Position numbers and translations under genes: made by a program. From Pueribacillus theae (GTDB lineage: Bacteria; Bacillota; Bacilli; Bacillales; UBA6769), in assembly GCF_003097615.1 (NCBI RefSeq), contig NZ_QCZG01000025.1, positions 1-56,693 on the forward strand: DNA of 56,693 bases, read 5' to 3'. The notes under the pieces are model-generated. The model did not search any database. It was given only the letters and a program-made list of their open reading frames with translations, and had not been told where the DNA came from. Every line of letters begins with the position of its first letter. Positions within the stretch are counted from its first letter, which is position 1. Positions 8,799 to 16,653 of this stretch are shown here, piece after piece.

Positions 8799-10223
8799 AT
8801 GGATAAATTACTCTACATAAATGGTTCGTGGACGGGAGAAAACTTAGACAAAGTTGAAGTGAAAAATCCCGCAACAGGTGAGCTGGTCGGTACGGTCCCC
8901 AATGCAGGAAAAAAAGAAACGCGAGAAGCCATTGCGGCGGCTTATGATGCATTTCCAACATGGTCGAAGTTAACGGCGTATGAGCGGGCCGGGTACTTAG
9001 AGAAGCTGTATGATTTAATGATTGAATCTGCAGATGAAATGGGGGAACTGATGACGCGGGAAATGGGGAAACCGCTAGGCGAAGCAATCGGTGAAGTGAA
9101 GTACGCGGCAGATTTTATTAAATGGTTTGCCGAGGAAGGAAAGCGCGTCTATGGAAGGACAATTCCTTCTCATGTTGATAATAAGCGTATGCTCGTAACG
9201 AAGCAGCCGGTCGGCGTCGTTGGGGCGATTACACCGTGGAATTTCCCTGCCGCCATGATTACGAGAAAGCTTGGACCGGCGCTTGCTTCAGGCTGTACGT
9301 TCATCGTGAAGCCACCGAATGAAACGCCATTAACTGCAATAATGCTCGTTGAACTGTGTGAAAAAGCGGGTATCCCTAAAGGGGTCGTAAACCTCGTAAC
9401 AGGCGAAGCATCGGAAATCGGTGAAGAAATGCTCACGAATCCTCACGTAAGCAAGATCACATTTACCGGATCTACTGAGGTCGGGAAGTTGCTGTTAAAG
9501 CAAGGAGCCGATCAAGTGAAAAAAATGTCGATGGAACTCGGCGGGCATGCCCCTATCATTGTGCTTGATGATGCAGATATCGACAAAGCGGTTAACGGGG
9601 CATTGTTATCAAAATTCCGCAATGGCGGTCAAACTTGCATTTGCGGAAACCGGATTTACGTCCAGGAAGGCATTCACGACGAGTTTGTTGAAAAATTTGT
9701 TGCTGAAGCTTCCAAGCTGAAAGTTGGCAATGGCCTTGAAGAAGGAATTGACATCGGTCCAGTTATAAGCAAAAAAGGCTACGAAAAAATTGACAGGCAT
9801 GTGCAAAACGCGATCAAACAAGGAGCTGACTGTGTATTAGGTGGGCAAGGAAAAGTAGAAGGCGACACGTATTTCTACAATCCGACGATTTTAACAGGCG
9901 TCCAACCAGGCATGATTATTATGAATGAAGAAACATTTGGCCCTGTTGCCCCGATTCAAAAAGTGAAAACGATCGAAGAGGCTGTGAAATATGCAAATCA
10001 AACCCATTACGGGCTCGCTGCTTACGTGTTTACGGAAAACTACAAAAAGGGAATTGAAGTAGCCGAAAGCCTTCAATATGGGATTGTCGGCTGGAATGAT
10101 GGCGTGCCGTCAGCGCCGCAGTCTCCATTTGGCGGAATGAAACAGAGCGGGCTTGGACGCGAGGGCGGAAGCGAAGGAATTGAAGAGTATTTAGAAACAA
10201 AATATATTGCAGTAGGATTGTAA
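8799..10223 (+). CDS. NAD(P)-dependent aldehyde dehydrogenase, succinate-semialdehyde type
   Basis: A cytosolic aldehyde dehydrogenase of 474 residues that oxidises an aldehyde to the acid. Marks in order are GAITPWNFPAAMITRKLGPAL (nucleotide-binding domain), ITFTGSTEVGK, the general-base Glu in MELGGHAPI, the nucleophilic Cys in GGQTCICGNRIYV, and the C-terminal EETFGPVAP and SPFGGMKQSGLGREG. The GQTC context and overall pattern resemble succinate-semialdehyde dehydrogenases (GabD), but no GABA genes are nearby and the aldehyde may be another semialdehyde from this pathway. AAGGAGGAAG precedes the ATG; 26 bases separate it from the FAH gene, so they share an operon. Confidence 0.92.
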   Translation: MDKLLYINGSWTGENLDKVEVKNPATGELVGTVPNAGKKETREAIAAAYDAFPTWSKLTAYERAGYLEKLYDLMIESADEMGELMTREMGKPLGEAIGEVKYAADFIKWFAEEGKRVYGRTIPSHVDNKRMLVTKQPVGVVGAITPWNFPAAMITRKLGPALASGCTFIVKPPNETPLTAIMLVELCEKAGIPKGVVNLVTGEASEIGEEMLTNPHVSKITFTGSTEVGKLLLKQGADQVKKMSMELGGHAPIIVLDDADIDKAVNGALLSKFRNGGQTCICGNRIYVQEGIHDEFVEKFVAEASKLKVGNGLEEGIDIGPVISKKGYEKIDRHVQNAIKQGADCVLGGQGKVEGDTYFYNPTILTGVQPGMIIMNEETFGPVAPIQKVKTIEEAVKYANQTHYGLAAYVFTENYKKGIEVAESLQYGIVGWNDGVPSAPQSPFGGMKQSGLGREGGSEGIEEYLETKYIAVGL

Positions 10224-10281
10224 TAGGGAGGGCCACCCTTCCTTTTTGAATGTGAAGAAAAAATATGGGGGTATGAAACAT

Positions 10282-11070
10282 ATGGATTTCGGTTTAAAAG
10301 GAAAAACAGCACTTGTCCTTGCATCGAGCAAAGGCCTTGGAAAAGCAACCGCGATGAAATTCGCCGAAGAAGGCGCAAATGTCATGATTTCTAGCAGAAA
10401 TGAGGAAGAACTTCAAAAAACAGCCGACGAAATCCGCGAAAAAACAGGCGCAAACATTGCTTACAAAGTTTGTGACATCATGGATAACGAGCAAATCGTC
10501 GATCTCGTTTACGAAACGGGCAATCGTTTTGGCACGATTGATATTTTAGTGAATAATGCAGGAGGTCCACCGGCTGGGAATTTTGACGATTTTGCTGACC
10601 AAGATTGGGTAAATGCTTTCGAATTAACCCTTTTAAGCGTCGTCCGGACAGTGAGAGCAGTATTGCCTTATATGCGAAAGCAAAAAGGCGGCCGTATTGT
10701 GAATATCGCTTCGTCATCTTTCAAACAGCCGATTGAAAATTTAACTCTGTCGAATACGTTTAGAACCGGGATCATGGGTCTCGGAAAAAGCCTTTCCCAA
10801 GAGCTTGCGAAAGACAATATTCTAATTAATACGATAGGCCCCGGAAGAATTGAAACGGATCGCATCATTGAGCTTAATCAGAAAACAGCTGATTCAAAAG
10901 GAATAAGCCTTGAGGAAGTAAGAGCACAATCTGAGGCCATGATTCCGCTAGGGAGATACGGGACACCTGAAGAATTTGCGAACATCCTCGTGTTTCTCTG
11001 CTCAGAAGCCAATACATATGTAACAGGACAAGCAATTTTAGTTGATGGCGGACTAATAAAAGCAATGTAA
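10282..11070 (+). CDS. SDR oxidoreductase with altered active site
   Basis: A short-chain dehydrogenase/reductase-fold protein of 262 residues. The Rossmann motif is present as ASSKGLGKA near residue 14, NNAG near residue 91, and the end GQAILVDGG is typical. The usual Tyr-x3-Lys pair is absent: where it should be there is Ser157 and Arg161 (SNTFR), as in the FabG-like subgroup that carries a KQPI.NL.LSN.R segment. Catalysis by the standard SDR mechanism is therefore doubtful. The GGGGG at 10267-10271 selects the ATG at 10282 over the one at 10273. Last gene of the FAH/ALDH run. Confidence 0.85.
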   Translation: MDFGLKGKTALVLASSKGLGKATAMKFAEEGANVMISSRNEEELQKTADEIREKTGANIAYKVCDIMDNEQIVDLVYETGNRFGTIDILVNNAGGPPAGNFDDFADQDWVNAFELTLLSVVRTVRAVLPYMRKQKGGRIVNIASSSFKQPIENLTLSNTFRTGIMGLGKSLSQELAKDNILINTIGPGRIETDRIIELNQKTADSKGISLEEVRAQSEAMIPLGRYGTPEEFANILVFLCSEANTYVTGQAILVDGGLIKAM

Positions 11071-11136
11071 CAGGTGCTTTTCCACTTAACCTTTGTTAAA
11101 ATGGAAACGGAAATGAAATAGAATGGGGGAAGAAGA

Positions 11137-11487
11137 TTGCCTTATGCTGCATTTTACCATTCCCATGTGACATCATGGGCGCTTACATTGCTTTTCTTTT
11201 TGATTAGCTATTTATTGCTTCGTTCTGGGAACGAAAAAGGACAGAAAATCACCCACATGATTTTGCGTCTTTTCTTCATTTTGACGATTATTACGGGAGC
11301 AGGACTTGTTATTAAACTAAACTTCATGCTTATCGCCATCATCAAAATGCTCGTAGCCATTTGGCTCATCGCTTCAATGGAACTTATCCTTACTAAAGGG
11401 AAAAAAAGGCAACCAACAGGTGGTCTGTGGATTCAATTTCTAATCTCCATCATTGTCGTATTTATCATTGGATACGGGTTTATTTAA
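11137..11487 (+). CDS. yisL: YisL/UPF0344 family membrane protein
   Basis: An integral membrane protein of 116 residues with four hydrophobic segments (about 10-27, 40-60, 65-83 and 96-116), small connecting loops and the N-terminal YHSHVTSWALTLLFF typical of the UPF0344/DUF1516 family, B. subtilis YisL. Function unknown. The start is a TTG preceded by GGGGGAAG. A terminator follows directly, so the gene is monocistronic. Confidence 0.85.
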   Translation: MPYAAFYHSHVTSWALTLLFFLISYLLLRSGNEKGQKITHMILRLFFILTIITGAGLVIKLNFMLIAIIKMLVAIWLIASMELILTKGKKRQPTGGLWIQFLISIIVVFIIGYGFI

Positions 11488-11490
11488 TGT

Positions 11491-11530
11491 AAAAAAGCTG
11501 CTAATCACATAGATTGGCAGCTTTTTTAAA
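11491..11530 (+). terminator. Intrinsic terminator of yisL
   Basis: AAAAAAGCTGC pairs with GCAGCTTTTTT around 11491-11527, with a T run. The A-run on the other side makes it bidirectional. Confidence 0.85.
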
Positions 11531-11797
11531 TATTAAATAGCCAGCGAAGGACTGTATCGTTTATAATCGATATGGAAGAAGCGAGTATATTATAAACCTT
11601 TTAGGCTAGAGCTTCTTCCTTAATGGTACAACGCGCAGAAAGCGGCTAATTCGGGCTTTATTATGCTTGAAAATAAATTCTTTTAACGAAAAAGTTCGGT
11701 TAACTTTTTTAAATTATTATAATATTCACAACAATAAATGTGTAGTTGTGCATGACTTTATTAAAATTATTTATTTTCTTAAATAAGGAGTAGTGAA
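11531..11797 (+). promoter_or_regulatory. Upstream region of the TPR-peptidase gene
   Basis: It holds a 9-bp inverted repeat (GGAAGAAGC at 11574-11582 and GCTTCTTCC at 11611-11619) enclosing an AT-rich loop, then a TATAAT at 11718-11723 as a -10 candidate without a good -35. AATAAGGAG precedes the ATG at 11798. The stretch is markedly AT-rich. Confidence 0.45.
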
Positions 11798-14700
11798 ATG
11801 AGCACAAAAACATTCATAGGTTTGCTTGAGGATCAAGATTATCGGGGCTCAATTAGCATCTTTTTGGGGCAGTTCCAAAGCTATATAAAACAAAATAAAT
11901 TATCGGGAATCAGAAACCTTGCGAATCTTCCGGAAGAACATATGAAAGATTTGCTATGGGTTATGGATGTTGCTTTAATGCACCAATGGAGGCGTATCCT
12001 AATCAATTACAAGTACAGAAGGCGAGAATCTCCATCTGCAACCATTTGGTATTGTGACCAATTAATCGATGACGAGAAGCTAATCGAAGCAGAGGAATTG
12101 TTAAAAGATCTGGAAAAAGAGGATTTATCTCCAGAATTAGCCGAGAAGCTGTATTTCAATATGGCAGTGGCGCTCATTCACATGCGGCGCTTTCGAGAAG
12201 GCTATTTTTATATGAAAAAATGTGAAAAAGCATCGGAGAATAGTATGAATACCAGGTGGGCTTACTATTACCTTAATAAAGGTGAATGGAGCACGGCCCT
12301 TCGTCTTCTTGAAAAAGGCAAAAAGGACCAGAAAGATTCGGCACTTGCTTATACTTTTCTTGTCCAGCATTACTCCATGCAGGGAGATATGATGAAAGCG
12401 GGAAGCTATTTAGAGGAGGGGTTAAAGAAGCATCCACATTATCCAAAGCTTTTGGCGGAGAAAATCAGGTTTCATTACAGCCAAAAGCAGTGGCATAAGA
12501 TGAGGGAGACAATTGCTCTGTTAGATCATATTTCTCCTTATCACGATAATAAAAAACTGTATGATTATTACGTAGCAGAAGCTTATTATGAGGAAGAAAA
12601 ACTAAGCCTGCTTCATCAGCATCTAGCTTCCCACCCGGATCTCACCAAGCATACGCATTTTAAGCATTTTGATGGCAATAAAAATAAAGGCCTCAAAAAA
12701 TTGAATTACAAACCTGTTGTACAAAAATATAATTTCTGTGTTCCTGCGGGTATTGAAATGGCCTTAAGCATGTTTTCGTATGAAATCAGCCAGGATGAAA
12801 TTGCAGAATCAATCTTTGATGTGACTGGAACAAAGATATCCAAAGCAATCGACTACTTAGAAGAAAATGGATTTTACTGCCGTCTCTTCCATGGAAATGA
12901 GGAAAGATTTAAGAGTTTAATCGACCAGAGTATCGCCGTTATGATTACCATTGATTATCCAACATCCTCACATATTCAAATTTTAACGGGTTATGACGAT
13001 AATTTACAGGTGTTTCACATTCAGGATCCGAATTTCAGAGAACCTCACCACCTGGAATATAAAGATTTTGAAAAAGAGCTGGGAAATAACTTTGCCTTAT
13101 CTGTGGCGATTGTCCCTGCTAATGAAGCGGATAAACTTCATTTTCTGGATAACGTAGAGCATGAAACGAACAAAAAGCTGCTGCTGCTTACAGAGGAATG
13201 TAACCACTCGCTGGAACAAGAAGATCTTATGTTTTTAGAAAACAATAAGGAAAATCCGCTAGTTGCAGTATATGCTGTCAAATATTTGGCCAATTTCCTG
13301 GATACGGAGTTCCTGGAGAAGCTTATAGAAGTAACGGAGCGCCATATAAGTGACTCCCAATATAGGAATCTTATCATTGCCATGGCATATGTAACGGTCA
13401 AGAAGGAGAAAAATGCTTTCCAATGCCTTGAAAAACTGGGAAGGAAAGATGATCCTACTTATCATTATCTTAAAGGCAGATTATATGATAACAAGGGAGA
13501 TTATTTTGCTGCGTGTAATGAATTTAAAAAGGGAATAAAAAATGAACCGGATGATTATATACTCTGGTCGTATTTGGCGATTTCAACCTCAAACCATGGC
13601 CAATACAAAGACGCCTTAAGATTTTCAAAGATTGCGCTTGATATAAATAACCGTGATATTTTTCCAATAACAAACCACGGAATGATCTTATTTGATAACG
13701 AACAATATGCGGAAGCAAGGAATTTTTTTACCACAGCTCTAAAAATGAAAAAAGACGATGCCCTTGTTTGGTATGAAAGAGCCCGCTGTGATAATCAGCT
13801 AGGACGCCATCATAAGGCGGAAAGAGGATTCAAAGTCTCTATTCGTTTAGACCCAAAAGTTTCATTCCCTTATCGTGAACTGGCAAATCTCTATGAATTT
13901 GCCTATGAAGATATGAAAATGGCAGAAGAAGTTCTAAAAAACGGGCTTATGAAAACGGATAATGATACCCTTCTTCTCCAAGAATTAGGCGAGCTTTATG
14001 AAAGGAACAAGGAATATGATAAGGCGAGGATCTATTACACAAAAGCTGCTGAAAAGGTCCCTGAAGATCCGGAAGCATTTATTTCGCTTGCATTCTTATT
14101 GAAAGAAGAAGAAAAAATTAGTGAGTTTTTCTCTTACATTACCAAAATTTACGATCAATTTAAGGATCATAACGAATTTTTGATCAACATCGGAAAGATC
14201 ATTTGGGAAACAGCTATGGAAAGGGAACTAGATGAAACTTATTTTAAGCAGGCCTTAACTTATATGGAACAGGGTATAAGGAAGACTGCCTCTCATTTGG
14301 AAGAGGCTCTGGAATTATACACAGGCCTTATAGAGGACACCCCTTTCTACAGGAGAGGAATAGAATTTCTTGAATGTGAACGTGAGAATAGAGAAGACGA
14401 TTTTCTGCTCTTATGTTATATTGGCAGTTTATACGAAAATAACGGATATTTGGCCAAAGCGAGAAGCTATTATAAGCGTGCTTTAGCCATGAAAGAAGAC
14501 GTTCTTCCGCTATACAGGCTTGGTGACATTTATTCTAAATTTGAAGATGTTGAGAAAGCTAAAGGATATTATCACAAAGTGCTTGGGCTTGATCCGTGCC
14601 ATGAACAGGCGCTGCTGGATCTCGCCAACATTGCGAGCCTGCAAGAAAACAAATTAGAAGAGCTTCATTATTTAATGGAAGCATTCCGTATCAATCCCTA

Positions 14701-16018
14701 TTGCGTTTCTGTTGAAGCAATCATTGAATTAATGGATCAACCATCGATGCTTGAAGATTTTTTGCAAAAGTTTAGGGATCTGGACAAGAAAAAATATGAG
14801 AAGGAATTTATATACGATTCCATGGCTTATATTTATGGAAAGCTCGGTAACATAAAGGAGGAAGAGGCCTATTTAACAAAGGCACTGGAGCATTCTCCAG
14901 AATTGCCGGAGCTGCGGCATCATCAGGTTAAACTTTTTATAAAAAAAGGCGATCTTAAAAAAGCCAAAAACGAATGCCTCCAAGCGATTCAGGAAAATTT
15001 CCATAATAGGGAATGGTATGAAACACTTGTCGATATTTATTCGAAAACAAAGTCCCTTGCGCAAATCGAAAATGATTTAAAAAAATTAAAGCTGACAAAA
15101 AAGGAAAAAAGCATTGTCTTTATGCATAGTGCGGCGGCTTATGAAAAAATGGTAGCCGATTTGATGGAGGATCGGGAAGATCATGAAGGCAAGGGTTTAT
15201 TTAAAAAGCTCACAGGGTTTACGAAACTTAGTTTTCATATCGGCACAGCTGTTACTCTCTATGAAACGGCAATAAAGCTGGACCCCGAAAATAGTACTGC
15301 TACCGACTGGCTATCGGATTTTTACCTGCAAATGTCTAGTTCTGAAGATGCGATCAAAGTTTTGGAAAAAACGATCAAAATCCAGTGGAATCCGGATTTG
15401 GCCTATAAACTTGCAAGCCTTTATGTAAATGAAAGGGTGGAAATCAGCGAGAAGAAACAAATGAAATATTTATTTAAGGCTCAAAATATAATGGAGACTC
15501 TTGTTGAGGAATACGATGAGCCGGAATATATGAATTTGCTTGGCTTAATTTTGTTTTTACAAGGAAAGCTTAAGGACGCTGAGGCTGTCTATGTGAAATG
15601 CCTGGATATAGAGCCTGGTGTTGATAGAGGGTATTTTCACTTAGCAAAAGTGTATGCCGAGATGGAGGACTATCCGAATGCTGAGCTGGCAATGAAAAAA
15701 GCCTTGGAGCTTCTGCCTGAGGATATAGAGGCCTTGAACGAACTAGGGATCATCTATCGATTACAAGAACGCGCCATCGAGGCACTGGAATGTGTGGATG
15801 ATGCTTTGAAGCTGCAGGGTGACGATTTGTACGTTAAATATAATCGAGCTTGCTATCTTTCGTTACTGGGCAGATTTGAAGAATCGGCAAAGCAACTAGG
15901 AGAAGTGTTTGCTTTAGACGAGGAGGGCATTTTTCTTGAAATGTCAGTTGATGATATCGATCTTCTTCCGCTTAAGGAAGCCGGCTTATTTCCTCAAGAA
16001 GGAATGGCGGTAAATTAA
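11798..16018 (+). CDS. Giant TPR protein with internal C39-type peptidase domain
   Basis: A 1406-residue protein with no signal peptide or membrane segment. Residues about 50-290 are degenerate TPR helices. Residues about 305-455 form a C39-like papain-fold domain: Gln309, Cys314 (QKYNFCVPAG), His392 (SSHIQILTGYDD) and Asp410 (QDPNF) stand in the order and spacing of an active Gln/Cys/His/Asp set. Residues about 530-1390 are further TPR arrays (YYTKAAEKVPEDPEAF, YKRALAMKEDVLPLYRLG, LALDEEG end). C39 domains usually cleave double-Gly leader peptides or act as BtrH-like acyltransferases; here no transporter is attached. The role is unknown; TPRs suggest binding of partner proteins. It stands alone next to the defence island. 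Confidence 0.85.
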   Translation: MSTKTFIGLLEDQDYRGSISIFLGQFQSYIKQNKLSGIRNLANLPEEHMKDLLWVMDVALMHQWRRILINYKYRRRESPSATIWYCDQLIDDEKLIEAEELLKDLEKEDLSPELAEKLYFNMAVALIHMRRFREGYFYMKKCEKASENSMNTRWAYYYLNKGEWSTALRLLEKGKKDQKDSALAYTFLVQHYSMQGDMMKAGSYLEEGLKKHPHYPKLLAEKIRFHYSQKQWHKMRETIALLDHISPYHDNKKLYDYYVAEAYYEEEKLSLLHQHLASHPDLTKHTHFKHFDGNKNKGLKKLNYKPVVQKYNFCVPAGIEMALSMFSYEISQDEIAESIFDVTGTKISKAIDYLEENGFYCRLFHGNEERFKSLIDQSIAVMITIDYPTSSHIQILTGYDDNLQVFHIQDPNFREPHHLEYKDFEKELGNNFALSVAIVPANEADKLHFLDNVEHETNKKLLLLTEECNHSLEQEDLMFLENNKENPLVAVYAVKYLANFLDTEFLEKLIEVTERHISDSQYRNLIIAMAYVTVKKEKNAFQCLEKLGRKDDPTYHYLKGRLYDNKGDYFAACNEFKKGIKNEPDDYILWSYLAISTSNHGQYKDALRFSKIALDINNRDIFPITNHGMILFDNEQYAEARNFFTTALKMKKDDALVWYERARCDNQLGRHHKAERGFKVSIRLDPKVSFPYRELANLYEFAYEDMKMAEEVLKNGLMKTDNDTLLLQELGELYERNKEYDKARIYYTKAAEKVPEDPEAFISLAFLLKEEEKISEFFSYITKIYDQFKDHNEFLINIGKIIWETAMERELDETYFKQALTYMEQGIRKTASHLEEALELYTGLIEDTPFYRRGIEFLECERENREDDFLLLCYIGSLYENNGYLAKARSYYKRALAMKEDVLPLYRLGDIYSKFEDVEKAKGYYHKVLGLDPCHEQALLDLANIASLQENKLEELHYLMEAFRINPYCVSVEAIIELMDQPSMLEDFLQKFRDLDKKKYEKEFIYDSMAYIYGKLGNIKEEEAYLTKALEHSPELPELRHHQVKLFIKKGDLKKAKNECLQAIQENFHNREWYETLVDIYSKTKSLAQIENDLKKLKLTKKEKSIVFMHSAAAYEKMVADLMEDREDHEGKGLFKKLTGFTKLSFHIGTAVTLYETAIKLDPENSTATDWLSDFYLQMSSSEDAIKVLEKTIKIQWNPDLAYKLASLYVNERVEISEKKQMKYLFKAQNIMETLVEEYDEPEYMNLLGLILFLQGKLKDAEAVYVKCLDIEPGVDRGYFHLAKVYAEMEDYPNAELAMKKALELLPEDIEALNELGIIYRLQERAIEALECVDDALKLQGDDLYVKYNRACYLSLLGRFEESAKQLGEVFALDEEGIFLEMSVDDIDLLPLKEAGLFPQEGMAVN

Positions 16019-16026
16019 ATATACAA

Positions 16027-16361
16027 AACGTATCTTTAACGAATTGAATGAGGAGCAACCTTTGAAAGGTTTACCCGTTGAAAAATTTGCTTACCGACTT
16101 GCTTATTTTTTATCGGAATTGAACGCTCTTCGCCCTTTTCGAGAAGGAAATGGGAGAACCATTAGGGAATTGGCAAGACAAATTGCTTTGAAATCCGATT
16201 ATGAGCTAGATTGGAGCAAAGCTAGTAGCAAAGAAACAATAGAAGCTTTCATTCAGTCTTTTCATGGTAAATTATCTGATTTATCTTCTTTAATTTTCCG
16301 GTGTATATGTTATTTCCTATTTTTACTAAAAATGAATACAAAAAATTGCTCTCATTTCTAA
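16027..16361 (+). pseudogene. 3' fragment of a fic gene (inactive copy)
   Basis: Bases 16027-16312 align without gaps to 32107-32392 of the intact fic gene with 16 mismatches counted in 286 positions. The fragment keeps the C-terminal half including the Fic motif, but the catalytic His is replaced (RPFREGNGR instead of HPFREGNGR), and the N-terminal half and antitoxin are missing. The homology ends exactly at the TGTATATGTTA shared with the fic stop; here the stop is lost and the frame runs on to 16361. It begins 9 bases after the stop of the TPR gene, so it marks the left edge of a rearrangement. Confidence 0.9.
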
Positions 16362-16435
16362 CCTCCAAGAAAGACGCAAAGCTTAAAAAAAAGTTGTGTA
16401 GGTCTTTTTAAATGCGAAAAAAGTTTTAAAAACAC

Positions 16436-16464
16436 TTTACAAGGTTGGTAATATTTGCTATATT
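16436..16464 (+). promoter_or_regulatory. Promoter of the tracrRNA
   Basis: TTTACA (16436-16441), a 17-base spacer and TATATT (16459-16464) make a good SigA-type promoter. Transcription would begin around 16471, right at the 5' hairpin of the tracrRNA. Confidence 0.75.
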
Positions 16465-16470
16465 GGAAAT

Positions 16471-16615
16471 GTGGTTTGGGGAAACCACAATCGTATCAAA
16501 GCAAAGTTCATAGGGTTCATATGGTAAGGCATGAAGCCGAGACGTTAGGGATCGTCTTTCCGTTTAGTCGGAGTCTCCCTCAAAAAAATGACTAAAGAAA
16601 TTTAGTCATTTTTTT
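16471..16615 (+). ncRNA. tracrRNA of the type II-C CRISPR system
   Basis: Bases 16490-16524 match the plus-strand CRISPR repeat at 31 of 35 positions, so an RNA from the plus strand can pair with crRNAs transcribed from the minus strand. Differences cluster at GGGTTC versus GGGGAA, giving the usual bulge. Downstream come GGCATGAAGCC and a GAGAC...GTCTTTC stem, then a terminator (ATGACTAAA at 16588-16596 with TTTAGTCAT at 16601-16609 and T-run). A perfect 7-bp hairpin GTGGTTT-GGGG-AAACCAC (16471-16488) precedes the anti-repeat. The RNA is about 145 nt from the predicted start and ends about 40 bases before cas9. Confidence 0.85.
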
Positions 16616-16653
16616 GTTATCATCGCATTGCGCCGTGAAGGAGTGTGTTCAGA

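Noticed and set aside
16027-16361. The fic fragment as a functional small Fic protein
   Set aside because: It lacks the N-terminal half and flap, has Arg instead of the catalytic His, and has no ribosome binding site at a start codon.
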